Source: Gemmatimonadaceae bacterium
GTDB lineage: Bacteria > Latescibacterota > UBA2968 > UBA8231
Reading direction: 5' to 3'
Length of the DNA stretch: 30,691 nt
Assembly: GCA_002726335.1 (NCBI GenBank)
Contig: PBSR01000207.1
Location: 1 to 30,691 of the forward strand
In this document: positions 7,467 to 15,345 of the stretch, in pieces
Layout of the letters: every line of letters begins with the position of its first letter
Numbering within the stretch: position 1 is the stretch's first letter
Program-made: the position numbers and the translations under genes
The notes under the pieces: generated by a model
What the model saw: the letters and a program-made list of their open reading frames with translations, nothing else
The model's database searches: none
What the model was told of the DNA's origin: nothing

Positions 7467-9193
7467 GCGCATCCGTGCAAGCTCTGGCAGATCGCTTTCG
7501 CGTCTGCTCGGTGACCGGACTCAAGGTCGACAGGAATGCCGAGAACCTCATCAAGATCAACGCCGTTGTCGCCGTTGTCTGTCTGCTCATCGGCTCGCTG
7601 GCTGCTGTCGGAATCGCCCTGACCCGTTGGGAGGCCGTACACCTGCTGCCAGCGGATCTGTTCTATCGATTCCTGACCGCCCACGGCCTCAACATGCTCA
7701 TCTTCTTTATCGTCTTCTTCGAGATGGCATTGCTCTACTTCGCCGGGCCGGTGCTGCTCAACAGCCGTCTGCCGGCGCCCAAGCTGGGTTGGGTCTGCTT
7801 CGTGCTGATGATCATCGGTATGGTGATGACGAACACCATGGTCTTCATCGGCAAGGCGGATGTGCTCTTCACCTCGTACCCGCCACTCAAGGCACACCCG
7901 CTCTACTACCTGGGCATCATCCTCTTTGCTGTCGGCGCGTTGCTGGTCTCCTTCCACTTCATCGCGACCATCATCATCGCCAAGAAGGAAGGCAGCTATG
8001 AAGGCTCGATGCCGCTGGTCACCTTCGGGGCCCTGACGGCGGCGATCATCGCCGTGATCACACTCGTACACGGCGCTCTCATCTACGTCCCGACGTTGCT
8101 GTGGTCGATGGATCTGATGCCGATGGACGCGCAGATCTACCGGCTGATCTTCTGGGCGCTGGGTCACAGTGCGCAGCAGATCAACGTAGCAGCCATGGTG
8201 GCGGTCTGGTATTTCCTGGCCGCCGTGACGGTGGGTGGCGTGGTGGTCAACGAGAAGATCAGTCGTACGGCCTTCGTGCTCTACGTGCTCTTCATCTCGC
8301 TGGCCTCGGCGCACCATCTGCTGGTCGATCCCGGAATGGGACCGGCGTGGAAGGTGTGGAATACCAGTTACGCCATGTACCTGGCGGTGCTGGCCAGTAT
8401 GATCCACGGATTCACGGTGCCTGCCGGAATCGAGATGGGCCAACGCCTGCGCGGTTACGTCAACGGCACGTTCGAATGGTTGCGCAAGGCGCCGTGGGGT
8501 GACCCCGGTTTCTCCGGGATGATCTTCTCCGTCATCATCTTTGGCTTCTTCGGTGGTATCACCGGAGTCACCATCGGTACCGAGCAGATTAACATCATCG
8601 CCCACAACACGATGCGACTGCCGGGTCATTTCCACGCCACGGTAGTGGGAGGTACGGCGCTGTCCTTCATGGCCGTCACCTACTACGTCCTGCCGTTGAT
8701 CTTCCGCAGGCGTATCGCTTTCTGGCCGCTTGCCCGCATACAGCCGTATCTCTTTGCCGGCGGCATCACGACGATGGCCATGTCGATGACTTTCATGGGT
8801 GTCTTTGGCATACCGCGTCGGCACTGGGATACCAGCTTTTCGGGTGCCCCGTTTTCGGTCGATTTCCATCCGGTAGTCAATCTGCTGCAAGCCGGACTCG
8901 GAATCGGCGCCATGGTTGCGGCCACGGGGGCGCTGATCTTTATCGCCATCGCCGTGGTGACCGTGTTCTTCGGTAAGACCTTTACCGAGGAGGACATCGC
9001 CAACAAGGTCGCCGGGTTGCCTTCGGGCGTACTCTCGTTGCCGAACCAGGTGCACGAGGGGGAAGACATGGAGCGCGTACACACCAAGGGTGCTCCAGGT
9101 ACAGTGATTCTGGTGTTTATCTTCCTGGCGTGTTTCGTCATCTACTACTTCGCCAACTGGAAGATGCTTTCCTTCCTCTGGAAAATCGGTTGA
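7463..9193 (+). CDS. Heme-copper reductase subunit I without the catalytic Tyr: sNOR-like nitric oxide reductase (NorY-like)
   Basis: 576 residues, about 12-13 membrane helices. Metal ligands are intact: H74 (TAHGLNML, low-spin heme), H235 (LGHSAQQIN, copper or non-heme iron), H284 and H285 (SAHHLLVDPG), H389 and H391 (LPGHFH, hemes). A/B-type oxygen reductases carry a cross-linked tyrosine four residues after the helix VI histidine; here that position is Q239 (H235-S-A-Q-Q). The C-type alternative tyrosine, six residues before the HH pair, is also absent (I278; nearest is Y274). Missing both tyrosines is the hallmark of NO-reducing members. With nirK downstream and SCO adjacent, an sNOR-type NO reductase (2 NO to N2O) is the best reading. 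An atypical oxygen reductase is the alternative. Confidence 0.8.
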   Translation: MSASVQALADRFRVCSVTGLKVDRNAENLIKINAVVAVVCLLIGSLAAVGIALTRWEAVHLLPADLFYRFLTAHGLNMLIFFIVFFEMALLYFAGPVLLNSRLPAPKLGWVCFVLMIIGMVMTNTMVFIGKADVLFTSYPPLKAHPLYYLGIILFAVGALLVSFHFIATIIIAKKEGSYEGSMPLVTFGALTAAIIAVITLVHGALIYVPTLLWSMDLMPMDAQIYRLIFWALGHSAQQINVAAMVAVWYFLAAVTVGGVVVNEKISRTAFVLYVLFISLASAHHLLVDPGMGPAWKVWNTSYAMYLAVLASMIHGFTVPAGIEMGQRLRGYVNGTFEWLRKAPWGDPGFSGMIFSVIIFGFFGGITGVTIGTEQINIIAHNTMRLPGHFHATVVGGTALSFMAVTYYVLPLIFRRRIAFWPLARIQPYLFAGGITTMAMSMTFMGVFGIPRRHWDTSFSGAPFSVDFHPVVNLLQAGLGIGAMVAATGALIFIAIAVVTVFFGKTFTEEDIANKVAGLPSGVLSLPNQVHEGEDMERVHTKGAPGTVILVFIFLACFVIYYFANWKMLSFLWKIG

Positions 9194-9197
9194 GGAA

Positions 9198-9249
9198 AGG
9201 GCGCGAGATGAGGTGGCTCGTCGGGCCAGACGAGCCACCTCAGCGCCCT
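9198..9249 (+). promoter_or_regulatory. Long intercistronic hairpin between NO reductase and SCO genes
   Basis: A perfect 13-bp inverted repeat GAGGTGGCTCGTC / GACGAGCCACCTC (9210-9222 and 9229-9241, 6-nt loop) is extended at its base by AGGGCGC / GCGCCCT across small bulges. No T-tract follows, so it is more likely an mRNA-stabilising or processing element that lowers expression of the downstream genes than a terminator. Confidence 0.6.
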
Positions 9250-9266
9250 GCAGCAGGCAGTAGACT

Positions 9267-10202
9267 ATGACCGCAACGCGCGAGCCGGCGCCCATCCTGC
9301 CTGTTATCCTGCTGCTGTTCTGGGCCGCCATCAGCATGACTCTGTGGGCGATGGCGTTCTACCACGCCCCCGCGGCTACGCCCGAATGGTTGCTGCGGGC
9401 ACAGTCAGCCTGTTTCGGTACGAGCGAAACCGGGTTGCCTGACACCTACGGCTGGATGGTGCTCGTACTCGGGCCGGTGTCCCTCCTGGCAGGACTGCTC
9501 GTCGCCCTGGGAGGGGAACTGCGCCAGGGCTCAGAGGCTCTGATCGCCTCGGCCAGTGGCAAGATGTTGCTGGGCGTCGTACTGGCCACCCTGCTGGCAG
9601 AGGGGGTCTGGGTCAGCGGACGGATCGATGCCGGGGTCCGGGTGGCGGCGACAGAGTATCGGTTCGAAACGATCGACGAACTGCCGCTGGATTACCCGCG
9701 CATGCATCTGGATGTGGCGCCCTTTCTGCTGACGGATCAGCACGGCGCACAGGTTTCTCCGGTGGCATTGGGTGACAAGGTAGTTCTCCTCACCTTCGCT
9801 TTCGCCCACTGCAAGACGGTCTGTCCGGTCATTCTGGAAAACGTGCTGCAGGCGGCCGGGAACTTCCCGCCCGAGAAGGTCGAGGTGCTGGTGGTTACGT
9901 TGGATCCCTGGCGTGACACCCCGAGTTCGCTACCGGCTCTGGCCAGCCACTGGCGCCTGGGCGAAAACGCCCATGTTCTTTCCGGATCCGTCGACGATGT
10001 CGTCGCCGTGCTGGACGGCCACAAGGTTCCCCGACAGCGCGATGGCAAGACGGGGGATGTCACCCATCCGGCGCTGGTCTACGTGCTCGATACGACAGGG
10101 GTCATCGCCTACGGCTTCAACAATCCCAGCGTCAAGTGGCTCAGCACGGCAGTGGAACGGCTGCTCGAGCCGTCTGATCTGGCGGTTGACATCAGTCGAT
10201 GA
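9267..10202 (+). CDS. SCO1/SenC copper chaperone with extra N-terminal membrane helices
   Basis: 311 residues. The C-terminal half (from about residue 145) is a SCO thioredoxin fold with copper ligands C182 and C186 (FAHCKTVCPV) and H267 (DVTHPALVY). SCO proteins insert or maintain copper in CuA and related centres. Unlike a usual SCO with one anchor, this one starts with about three membrane segments (PVILLLFWAAISMTLWAMAF; WMVLVLGPVSLLAGLLVAL; MLLGVVLATLLAEGVWVSG). It directly follows the CuA enzyme genes, as senC does in norSY-senC operons. The ribosome binding site is weak and sits just after a long hairpin. The stop overlaps the start of the next gene (ATGA). Confidence 0.85.
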   Translation: MTATREPAPILPVILLLFWAAISMTLWAMAFYHAPAATPEWLLRAQSACFGTSETGLPDTYGWMVLVLGPVSLLAGLLVALGGELRQGSEALIASASGKMLLGVVLATLLAEGVWVSGRIDAGVRVAATEYRFETIDELPLDYPRMHLDVAPFLLTDQHGAQVSPVALGDKVVLLTFAFAHCKTVCPVILENVLQAAGNFPPEKVEVLVVTLDPWRDTPSSLPALASHWRLGENAHVLSGSVDDVVAVLDGHKVPRQRDGKTGDVTHPALVYVLDTTGVIAYGFNNPSVKWLSTAVERLLEPSDLAVDISR

Positions 10203-12304
10203 GCGCGGCACACGAAGAGTCCCCTTTCCAGCAGGCGGGTCTGAGTCAGGACGCATCGACGCAGCGCCCGGGCATGACAGAACTGCTGGCCCGCCTTGTA
10301 GTCCCGATCAACCACATCTTCGACCGGGCCTATCAGTCCAGATACAATCCCTTCTACCGCAGTGGCACCCTGGCGGTGGGCCTGCTGGCGATCGTCTTCG
10401 TCACGGGTCTGTATCTGCTCTTCTTCTACGACGTGGCCGCGCCTTACCAGTCGGTACGGGATATCCAACTCCAAGTCTGGATCGGACGTTGGATGCGGGC
10501 CCTGCACCGGTACGCCACCGATGCCTGTGTCGTAGCTGTGGCTTATCACATCCTGCAGGGTCAGGTACAGGACAAGACCTGGGGACCCAGAATGCTGGCG
10601 TGGGTCACCGGCGTCATCCTGTTGATCGTTCTGTGGATCTCCGGGTGGACCGGCTACGTGATGGTCTGGGACACGCAGGGTCAGTTGTTGGCCCTCGCCG
10701 GGGCGAAGATGATGCAGAGCGTACCCTTCCTGCGCGATTCGCTCGGTCAAGCCTTTAACGGCAGCACACCCGTGTCAGCATCATTCTTCTTCATGAATCT
10801 CTTCCTGCACATCGCGCTGCCCCTCGGTATGATCTTCGGCCTCTGGGTGCACACGGCGCGGTTGGCTCGCAGTGTCTGGTTTCCCCTCAGACCGATCATG
10901 TGGGTCACCGGGCTGGCCCTGCTGGCACTGTCCGTTTTCTGGCCGGCGCCGATGTTGCCAGAGGCCGACCTGTTCAAGGTGACCGGAGTGGTCGAAGTCG
11001 ACTGGTTTTTCGGCTTCTGGCTGCCCGTCTTCTCGGCCCTGTCACCCCAGCATTCGCTGGTATTCATGTGCGTCGTCCTCCTGATCGGTCTGTCGCTGCC
11101 GTGGTGGTGGCGACCGCGCAAGGGGCGAGAGCCCGAACGGTCCGTCTCTGACGAGGACAGATGCACCGGCTGTCGGCAGTGCTCACTGGACTGCCCGTAC
11201 GAAGCGATCTCCATGGTGCCGCGCGACGACGGCCGGCTGCCGCATTCCCGTGTCGACCCCAAGCTCTGCGTCAGCTGCGGTATCTGTTCGGCCTCCTGCG
11301 ATCAGCTGGCAATTGGCCCTCCGCACAGCATCGGGGCAACTCAGATGCTGTCCCTCGGAGAATTCACCCGGTCCGCCGCGCAAGGGGCTCACGGAACGGG
11401 GGTGATCGCCATCGTCTGCGAGCACAATCCCGGGGCGCGCCGTCACCTGGAGGGCTATGCCGCCCGGCACGACGGGGTGCAAGTCTACCCGACAGGCTGC
11501 ATCGGCACATTACATACGCGGATCCTGGAGCAACTGCTGAACGAGTGCGGTGGGGTGTTTGTCTGGGGATGTCCCACGCGCAACTGTCTGACGCGCGAGG
11601 GCGTGGAGTTGCTCAACCTGCGCACCTTTCACAAGCGTCCACCCTCCGTGTCGAGGCGGATCGAGAAAAACCGCCTGGAACTGGCACCGTACTCGTCGGC
11701 GGAGCGCAAGCAGGTCTTTGCCAGGCTGGACGCCTTCAAGAGCCAGCTTGAGAGCCCGGCCAGCCCCGGGACTGCCTACCGCGAGCCGGCCAGAGGCCTG
11801 CGCTATCTCAAGGCCGCTCTGGCCACGGTCTTTCTGCTGACTGCGACGGGGGCACTCAGCCGCGTGACGATGGGTGAGGAACCCACCGAGGGAGTTCTGC
11901 GCCTCGGAGCTCACATCCCGGGCCTGGTGATCGAAGACTGCCGCACGCTCAGTGCTGAGGAACTGGCCAGCCGGCCGCTGCACATGCGTCGACCGCAGGA
12001 GTGCGTCAGGATCACTCCCACCTACATCCTCACCGTGAAGGTAGACGGAGAACTGGTGGTGCGCCGGGAGATCTACCACGCCGGGGTGCGTTCCGACCGC
12101 CCGCTGTTCCTGGATGAAGAGGTGGCCGTGCCACCTGGCACACACCGTTTCGTCGTCGATCTCAGACCGGAGGATGAGGATCTGGAACAAGCGCCACGGA
12201 TGGATTTCGAAACAGAGGTCGTCGTCGAAGCGGGCGCGATCTATCTGGTGGGGTACGATCCGCAGGCAAAGACCATGCAGTTGATGGACAATCCAGGACG
12301 CTGA
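10199..12304 (+). CDS. Cytochrome b / 2[4Fe-4S] ferredoxin / FlpD (MvhD-like) fusion protein
   Basis: 701 residues in one frame. (1) Cytochrome b N-terminal-type membrane domain, residues ~25-300, with two bis-histidine heme pairs, H103/H117 with H204/H218, each pair spaced by 13 residues. (2) Two 4Fe-4S motifs, CTGCRQCSLDC (C322-C332) and CVSCGICSASC (C357-C367). (3) An FlpD/MvhD-like domain, ~390-485 (VIAIVCEHN.., YPTGCIGTLH, FVWGCPTRNC). (4) A further membrane helix near 538-557 and about 140 exported residues with no recognised fold. MvhD/FlpD domains pass electrons between Fe-S modules in hydrogenase, formate dehydrogenase and Hdr systems. With cytochrome b, the protein could link a cytoplasmic donor or the quinone pool to the NO/nitrite chain. 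Domains are clear; the role is inference. Confidence 0.8.
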   Translation: MSAAHEESPFQQAGLSQDASTQRPGMTELLARLVVPINHIFDRAYQSRYNPFYRSGTLAVGLLAIVFVTGLYLLFFYDVAAPYQSVRDIQLQVWIGRWMRALHRYATDACVVAVAYHILQGQVQDKTWGPRMLAWVTGVILLIVLWISGWTGYVMVWDTQGQLLALAGAKMMQSVPFLRDSLGQAFNGSTPVSASFFFMNLFLHIALPLGMIFGLWVHTARLARSVWFPLRPIMWVTGLALLALSVFWPAPMLPEADLFKVTGVVEVDWFFGFWLPVFSALSPQHSLVFMCVVLLIGLSLPWWWRPRKGREPERSVSDEDRCTGCRQCSLDCPYEAISMVPRDDGRLPHSRVDPKLCVSCGICSASCDQLAIGPPHSIGATQMLSLGEFTRSAAQGAHGTGVIAIVCEHNPGARRHLEGYAARHDGVQVYPTGCIGTLHTRILEQLLNECGGVFVWGCPTRNCLTREGVELLNLRTFHKRPPSVSRRIEKNRLELAPYSSAERKQVFARLDAFKSQLESPASPGTAYREPARGLRYLKAALATVFLLTATGALSRVTMGEEPTEGVLRLGAHIPGLVIEDCRTLSAEELASRPLHMRRPQECVRITPTYILTVKVDGELVVRREIYHAGVRSDRPLFLDEEVAVPPGTHRFVVDLRPEDEDLEQAPRMDFETEVVVEAGAIYLVGYDPQAKTMQLMDNPGR

Positions 12305-12320
12305 ACCTGATCATCTCGAA

Positions 12321-12350
12321 ATCCCGTCAGGAAGATGGGGTGTTTTTTTT
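12321..12350 (+). terminator. Intrinsic terminator or attenuator just ahead of nirK
   Basis: An 8-bp stem ATCCCGTC / GATGGGGT (two G-U pairs in RNA), loop AGGAA, then GTTTTTTTT. This is a convincing intrinsic terminator. It ends only 27 nt before the nirK ATG, with no room for a normal promoter between. Confidence 0.75.
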
Positions 12351-12377
12351 CATGGCAGAAGTTGAGAGGGAAATGAC

Positions 12378-13808
12378 ATGAAGTTCGCTCGCTCGTTGCA
12401 TCGTGCCCTGCCTCTGGGCATGGTGGCAGCCGCACTGACCTTCGCCTCGATGGCGCAGGCGCAACAGATCAGCAGCGTGATCAAGGGGCGCGAGGTGGCC
12501 ATCACCACCTATGCTCCAGAGGTGCCGCCACCCATCACACGAGCACACAACTCGATCGTCGTCGTGGAACTCGAGACCGTCGAGGTCAATGGTCGTCTGG
12601 CCGATGGTGTGGAGTACACCTTCTGGACCTTCGGTGGGCGCGTACCGGGTAAGATGATCCGCGTACGTGAAGGCGATCTCGTGGAGTTTCATCTGAGCAA
12701 CCACCCGAGCAGCAAAATGCCGCACAATATCGATCTGCACGCGGTGACCGGCCCGGGCGGTGGCGCCACTTCCTCCTTCACCACACCCGGACACACCTCT
12801 GTGTTCTCCTTCCAGGCCATCAATCCCGGTCTGTTCGTCTACCACTGCGCCACCGCGCCGGTGGGTATGCATATCGCCAATGGCATGTACGGGCTGATTC
12901 TGGTGGAGCCCAAGGAGGGCATGCCTCAGGTGGACCGTGAATACTATGTGATGCAGAGCGAGTTCTACACCGCGGGCGCCCATGGCGACGCCGGGCTGCA
13001 GCCCTTCGACATGGCCAAGGCGCTGCGGGAACAGCCGGACTACGTCGTCTTCAACGGCTCCGTGGGAGCCATGATGGGGGACAACGCTCTGCATGCTGAG
13101 GTGGGCGAATCGGTGCGCCTCTACGTGGGCAACGGTGGTCCGAACCTGGTCTCGTCCTTCCATGTGATCGGTGAGATCTTCGACAGGGTGTACCCGGAGG
13201 GCGGCTTCAGTGTCCACGAAAACGTGCAGACGACGCTGATCCCATCCGGCGGATCCGCAATGGTGGAGTACCGGCTTCAGGTTCCCGGGAACTACATCCT
13301 CGTGGACCATTCCATCTTCCGTGCCTTCAACAAGGGCGCGTTGGGTGTGATGACCGTCACGGGAGAGGACAACAAGACGGTTTATTCCGGCAAGGTGATG
13401 GAAGAGATCTACCAGCCGGAAGGCGGTGCAGCACAATCGATCCAGGTTGCCGGCGACCCCGTAGTAGCCAGCAACAAGGCAGAACGCGTCGAGTTCGGTC
13501 AGCGTGTCTACAACCAGATCTGTACGGCCTGTCATCAGACGAGCGGACTCGGTGTTCCCGGAGCATTCCCGCCGCTGGCTGAATCGGACTACCTGAATGC
13601 CGACAAGGGTCGCGCCATCGACATCGTCATCAACGGTCTGAGTGGGCCTGTCACGGTCAACGGCAAGGAATACAACGGTCAGATGCCCGCTTGGCAGCTC
13701 GCCGATGAAGACATCGCCAACGTGCTGACCTTCGTGTACGACTCGTGGGGGAATGCCGGCTATGAGGTCACGCCGGAAGACGTGGCCAGGCAACGCAAGA
13801 CCGATTGA
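12378..13808 (+). CDS. nirK: Copper nitrite reductase NirK fused to C-terminal cytochrome c
   Basis: 476 residues; signal peptide to about AQA-Q (residue 28). Two cupredoxin domains contain the full NirK set. Type 1 copper: H116, C157, H165, M170. Type 2 copper: H121, H156, H311. Catalytic D119 (MPHNIDLHA) and H262 ([10 protein letters not shown]) are present. The [16 protein letters not shown] spacing is the AniA/class II type. Residues ~370-470 form a cytochrome c domain with CTACH (C382, C385, H386) and probable axial M436 (GQMPAW). The enzyme reduces nitrite to NO in the periplasm, and the fused heme would feed the type 1 copper. ATG at 12378 has GAGAGGG seven nt upstream. The nirV frame overlaps its stop. 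Confidence 0.95.
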   Translation: MKFARSLHRALPLGMVAAALTFASMAQAQQISSVIKGREVAITTYAPEVPPPITRAHNSIVVVELETVEVNGRLADGVEYTFWTFGGRVPGKMIRVREGDLVEFHLSNHPSSKMPHNIDLHAVTGPGGGATSSFTTPGHTSVFSFQAINPGLFVYHCATAPVGMHIANGMYGLILVEPKEGMPQVDREYYVMQSEFYTAGAHGDAGLQPFDMAKALREQPDYVVFNGSVGAMMGDNALHAEVGESVRLYVGNGGPNLVSSFHVIGEIFDRVYPEGGFSVHENVQTTLIPSGGSAMVEYRLQVPGNYILVDHSIFRAFNKGALGVMTVTGEDNKTVYSGKVMEEIYQPEGGAAQSIQVAGDPVVASNKAERVEFGQRVYNQICTACHQTSGLGVPGAFPPLAESDYLNADKGRAIDIVINGLSGPVTVNGKEYNGQMPAWQLADEDIANVLTFVYDSWGNAGYEVTPEDVARQRKTD

Positions 13809-14689
13809 TCCAGGCTGGGTACAGGGCTGTGCACCAGGAGAACCGTCTACTGGTGCTCCTGGTGCCGGTCATTCTGGTACTGGCTGCCTGCGCGCACATC
13901 GGGACACAGCCTGAGATACCGGCGTCTGACAGCATGATCGCCATCCCGGCCGGCGTGTATCGGTCTCTGTATCGCTCGAGCGAACTGAACCCACAGGGGC
14001 CGCTGGACGATGCCCCTGTGGGTCTGCCCCCCGGCCAGGAGCCGGTCGGGTCATTTCATCTTGATGCCTATCAGGCGACCAACGCCGACTACCTGGCCTT
14101 CGTGCGGGAGCAGACCAGATGGCGGCGCTCACAGGTAGTGCGGCTCTTCGCCGACTCCCAGTATCTGGCGACCTGGAAGGAGGACCTGGCACCAGGTCCG
14201 CAAGCGCCGGCACATTCGCCGGTGGTGCACGTATCCTGGTTCGCTGCCAAGGCCTACTGCCAGTGGCAGGGCAAGCAGCTGCCCACCACGGCTCAGTGGG
14301 AGCTTGCCGCGGCAGCATCGGAGACCGATCCTGATGGGACTCGAGATCCCGGCTTCACACGACGCATCCTCGACTGGTACGGACGACCCGCGCCAGAGGT
14401 CCCGACCGACGTCGGCTCCGTCTACCGCAACCTGTGGGGAGTGCACGACCTGCACGGATCCATCTGGGAATGGACTCTGGACTTCAACACGGCGCTGGTC
14501 TCCGGTGAGTCTCGAGGGGATTCGGGGCTGGAGCGGAACCTGTTTTGTGGGGCGGCGTCGATCGGGGCCGCCGACACCAGCGACTACGCCGCCTTCATGC
14601 GCTACGCTTTCCGCAGCAGTCTGCAGGCTGACTATACGGTCTCCAGTCTCGGCTTTCGCTGCGCCCGGGCAGGAGCAAACGTCAGATGA
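13805..14689 (+). CDS. nirV: NirV: FGE-sulfatase-like (SUMF1) lipoprotein linked to nirK
   Basis: A formylglycine-generating-enzyme fold ([58 protein letters not shown]) immediately downstream of nirK, the usual place for nirV in denitrifiers. A lipobox (ILVLAAC) suggests membrane anchoring in the periplasm. The two cysteines that catalyse formylglycine formation in true FGE (from the CxxxxC before AARS) correspond to A262 and Y267 in [13 protein letters not shown], so FGE chemistry is unlikely. The role of NirV is not settled; maturation or assembly of NirK is the usual guess. The listed TTG start overlaps the nirK stop; GTG at 13829 ([10 protein letters not shown]..) gives a cleaner signal peptide and may be the true start. 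Confidence 0.8.
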   Translation: MIQAGYRAVHQENRLLVLLVPVILVLAACAHIGTQPEIPASDSMIAIPAGVYRSLYRSSELNPQGPLDDAPVGLPPGQEPVGSFHLDAYQATNADYLAFVREQTRWRRSQVVRLFADSQYLATWKEDLAPGPQAPAHSPVVHVSWFAAKAYCQWQGKQLPTTAQWELAAAASETDPDGTRDPGFTRRILDWYGRPAPEVPTDVGSVYRNLWGVHDLHGSIWEWTLDFNTALVSGESRGDSGLERNLFCGAASIGAADTSDYAAFMRYAFRSSLQADYTVSSLGFRCARAGANVR

Positions 14690-15345
14690 TAAAACCAGGC
14701 AAGCCCATGGGTGACACACCGCGGCTCTTTGTCATGCTCAGTCTCCTGAGCCTGTCGGGAGGAGCGATGGCGGAGACCGGGCACGACCACCACGAGCAGG
14801 CGCCGTCCGAGTTGGCCCCGGATCCGCGACCGGCAGGGATGGCGGAAATGTCCATCTACCAGCTCGGATCAACCTGGCGCGATGATCGGTCTGTGGCATG
14901 TCCCATCGATACGCTCTCTGGTCAGCCCGTGGTCCTGGCGATGGTTTACACCAGTTGCGAGTACGTTTGCCCGATGCTGCTGGAAGACATGAAGCAGATC
15001 GAGATCCAGCTCGAGCCGGCGGCACGCAAGGCAATCACCTTCGCACTGTTCTCCTTCGATCCTGAGCGCGATTCACCGGTTGCTCTGGCCACCTACCGAA
15101 TCCAGCAAAGTCTGGACGCGCAGAACTGGAGACTGTTCACCGGGGCCCCCAATGATATACTTGAACTTGCAGCCGTCCTGGGGGTCAGGTACAAGCCAGA
15201 CGGCTACGGCGGCTTTTCGCATTCCAACATCATCACCGTACTCGATGCCGACGGCATCGTGCGTCATCAACAGGTCGGGCTGCGACAGCCGACCGACGCG
15301 ATTGTGACCGTCCTCAAAGATCTCTCAGAAAGCGAGAAGAAATGA
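14686..15345 (+). CDS. Second SCO1/SenC-family copper chaperone
   Basis: 219 residues: signal or anchor segment at residues ~12-29, a His-rich stretch (GHDHHEQ), then a SCO thioredoxin fold with C91 and C95 (YTSCEYVCPM) and H179 (GFSHSN), the copper ligands. It overlaps nirV (ATGA) and is followed, with a 4-nt overlap, by the cytochrome gene. Being in the nirK half of the cluster, it may serve NirK, leaving the membrane-embedded SCO for the CuA site. That division of labour is inference. Confidence 0.85.
   Translation: MIKPGKPMGDTPRLFVMLSLLSLSGGAMAETGHDHHEQAPSELAPDPRPAGMAEMSIYQLGSTWRDDRSVACPIDTLSGQPVVLAMVYTSCEYVCPMLLEDMKQIEIQLEPAARKAITFALFSFDPERDSPVALATYRIQQSLDAQNWRLFTGAPNDILELAAVLGVRYKPDGYGGFSHSNIITVLDADGIVRHQQVGLRQPTDAIVTVLKDLSESEKK

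Noticed and set aside
7340..9337. A very long open frame (about 665 codons) on the minus strand antisense to the NO-reductase genes.
   Set aside because: It is rich in His, Asp, Arg and Gln, has no recognisable domain, and mirrors the codon bias of the GC-rich plus-strand genes, whose products carry complete metal-binding motifs.
12352..12381. A nine-codon mini-ORF (MAEVEREMT) whose stop overlaps the nirK ATG, as a possible leader peptide.
   Set aside because: It begins right after the T-run with no ribosome binding site; the overlap is probably chance.
12327..13793. A 488-codon open frame antisense to nirK.
   Set aside because: Composition typical of an antisense shadow of a GC-rich gene. 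NirK on the plus strand has every expected ligand.
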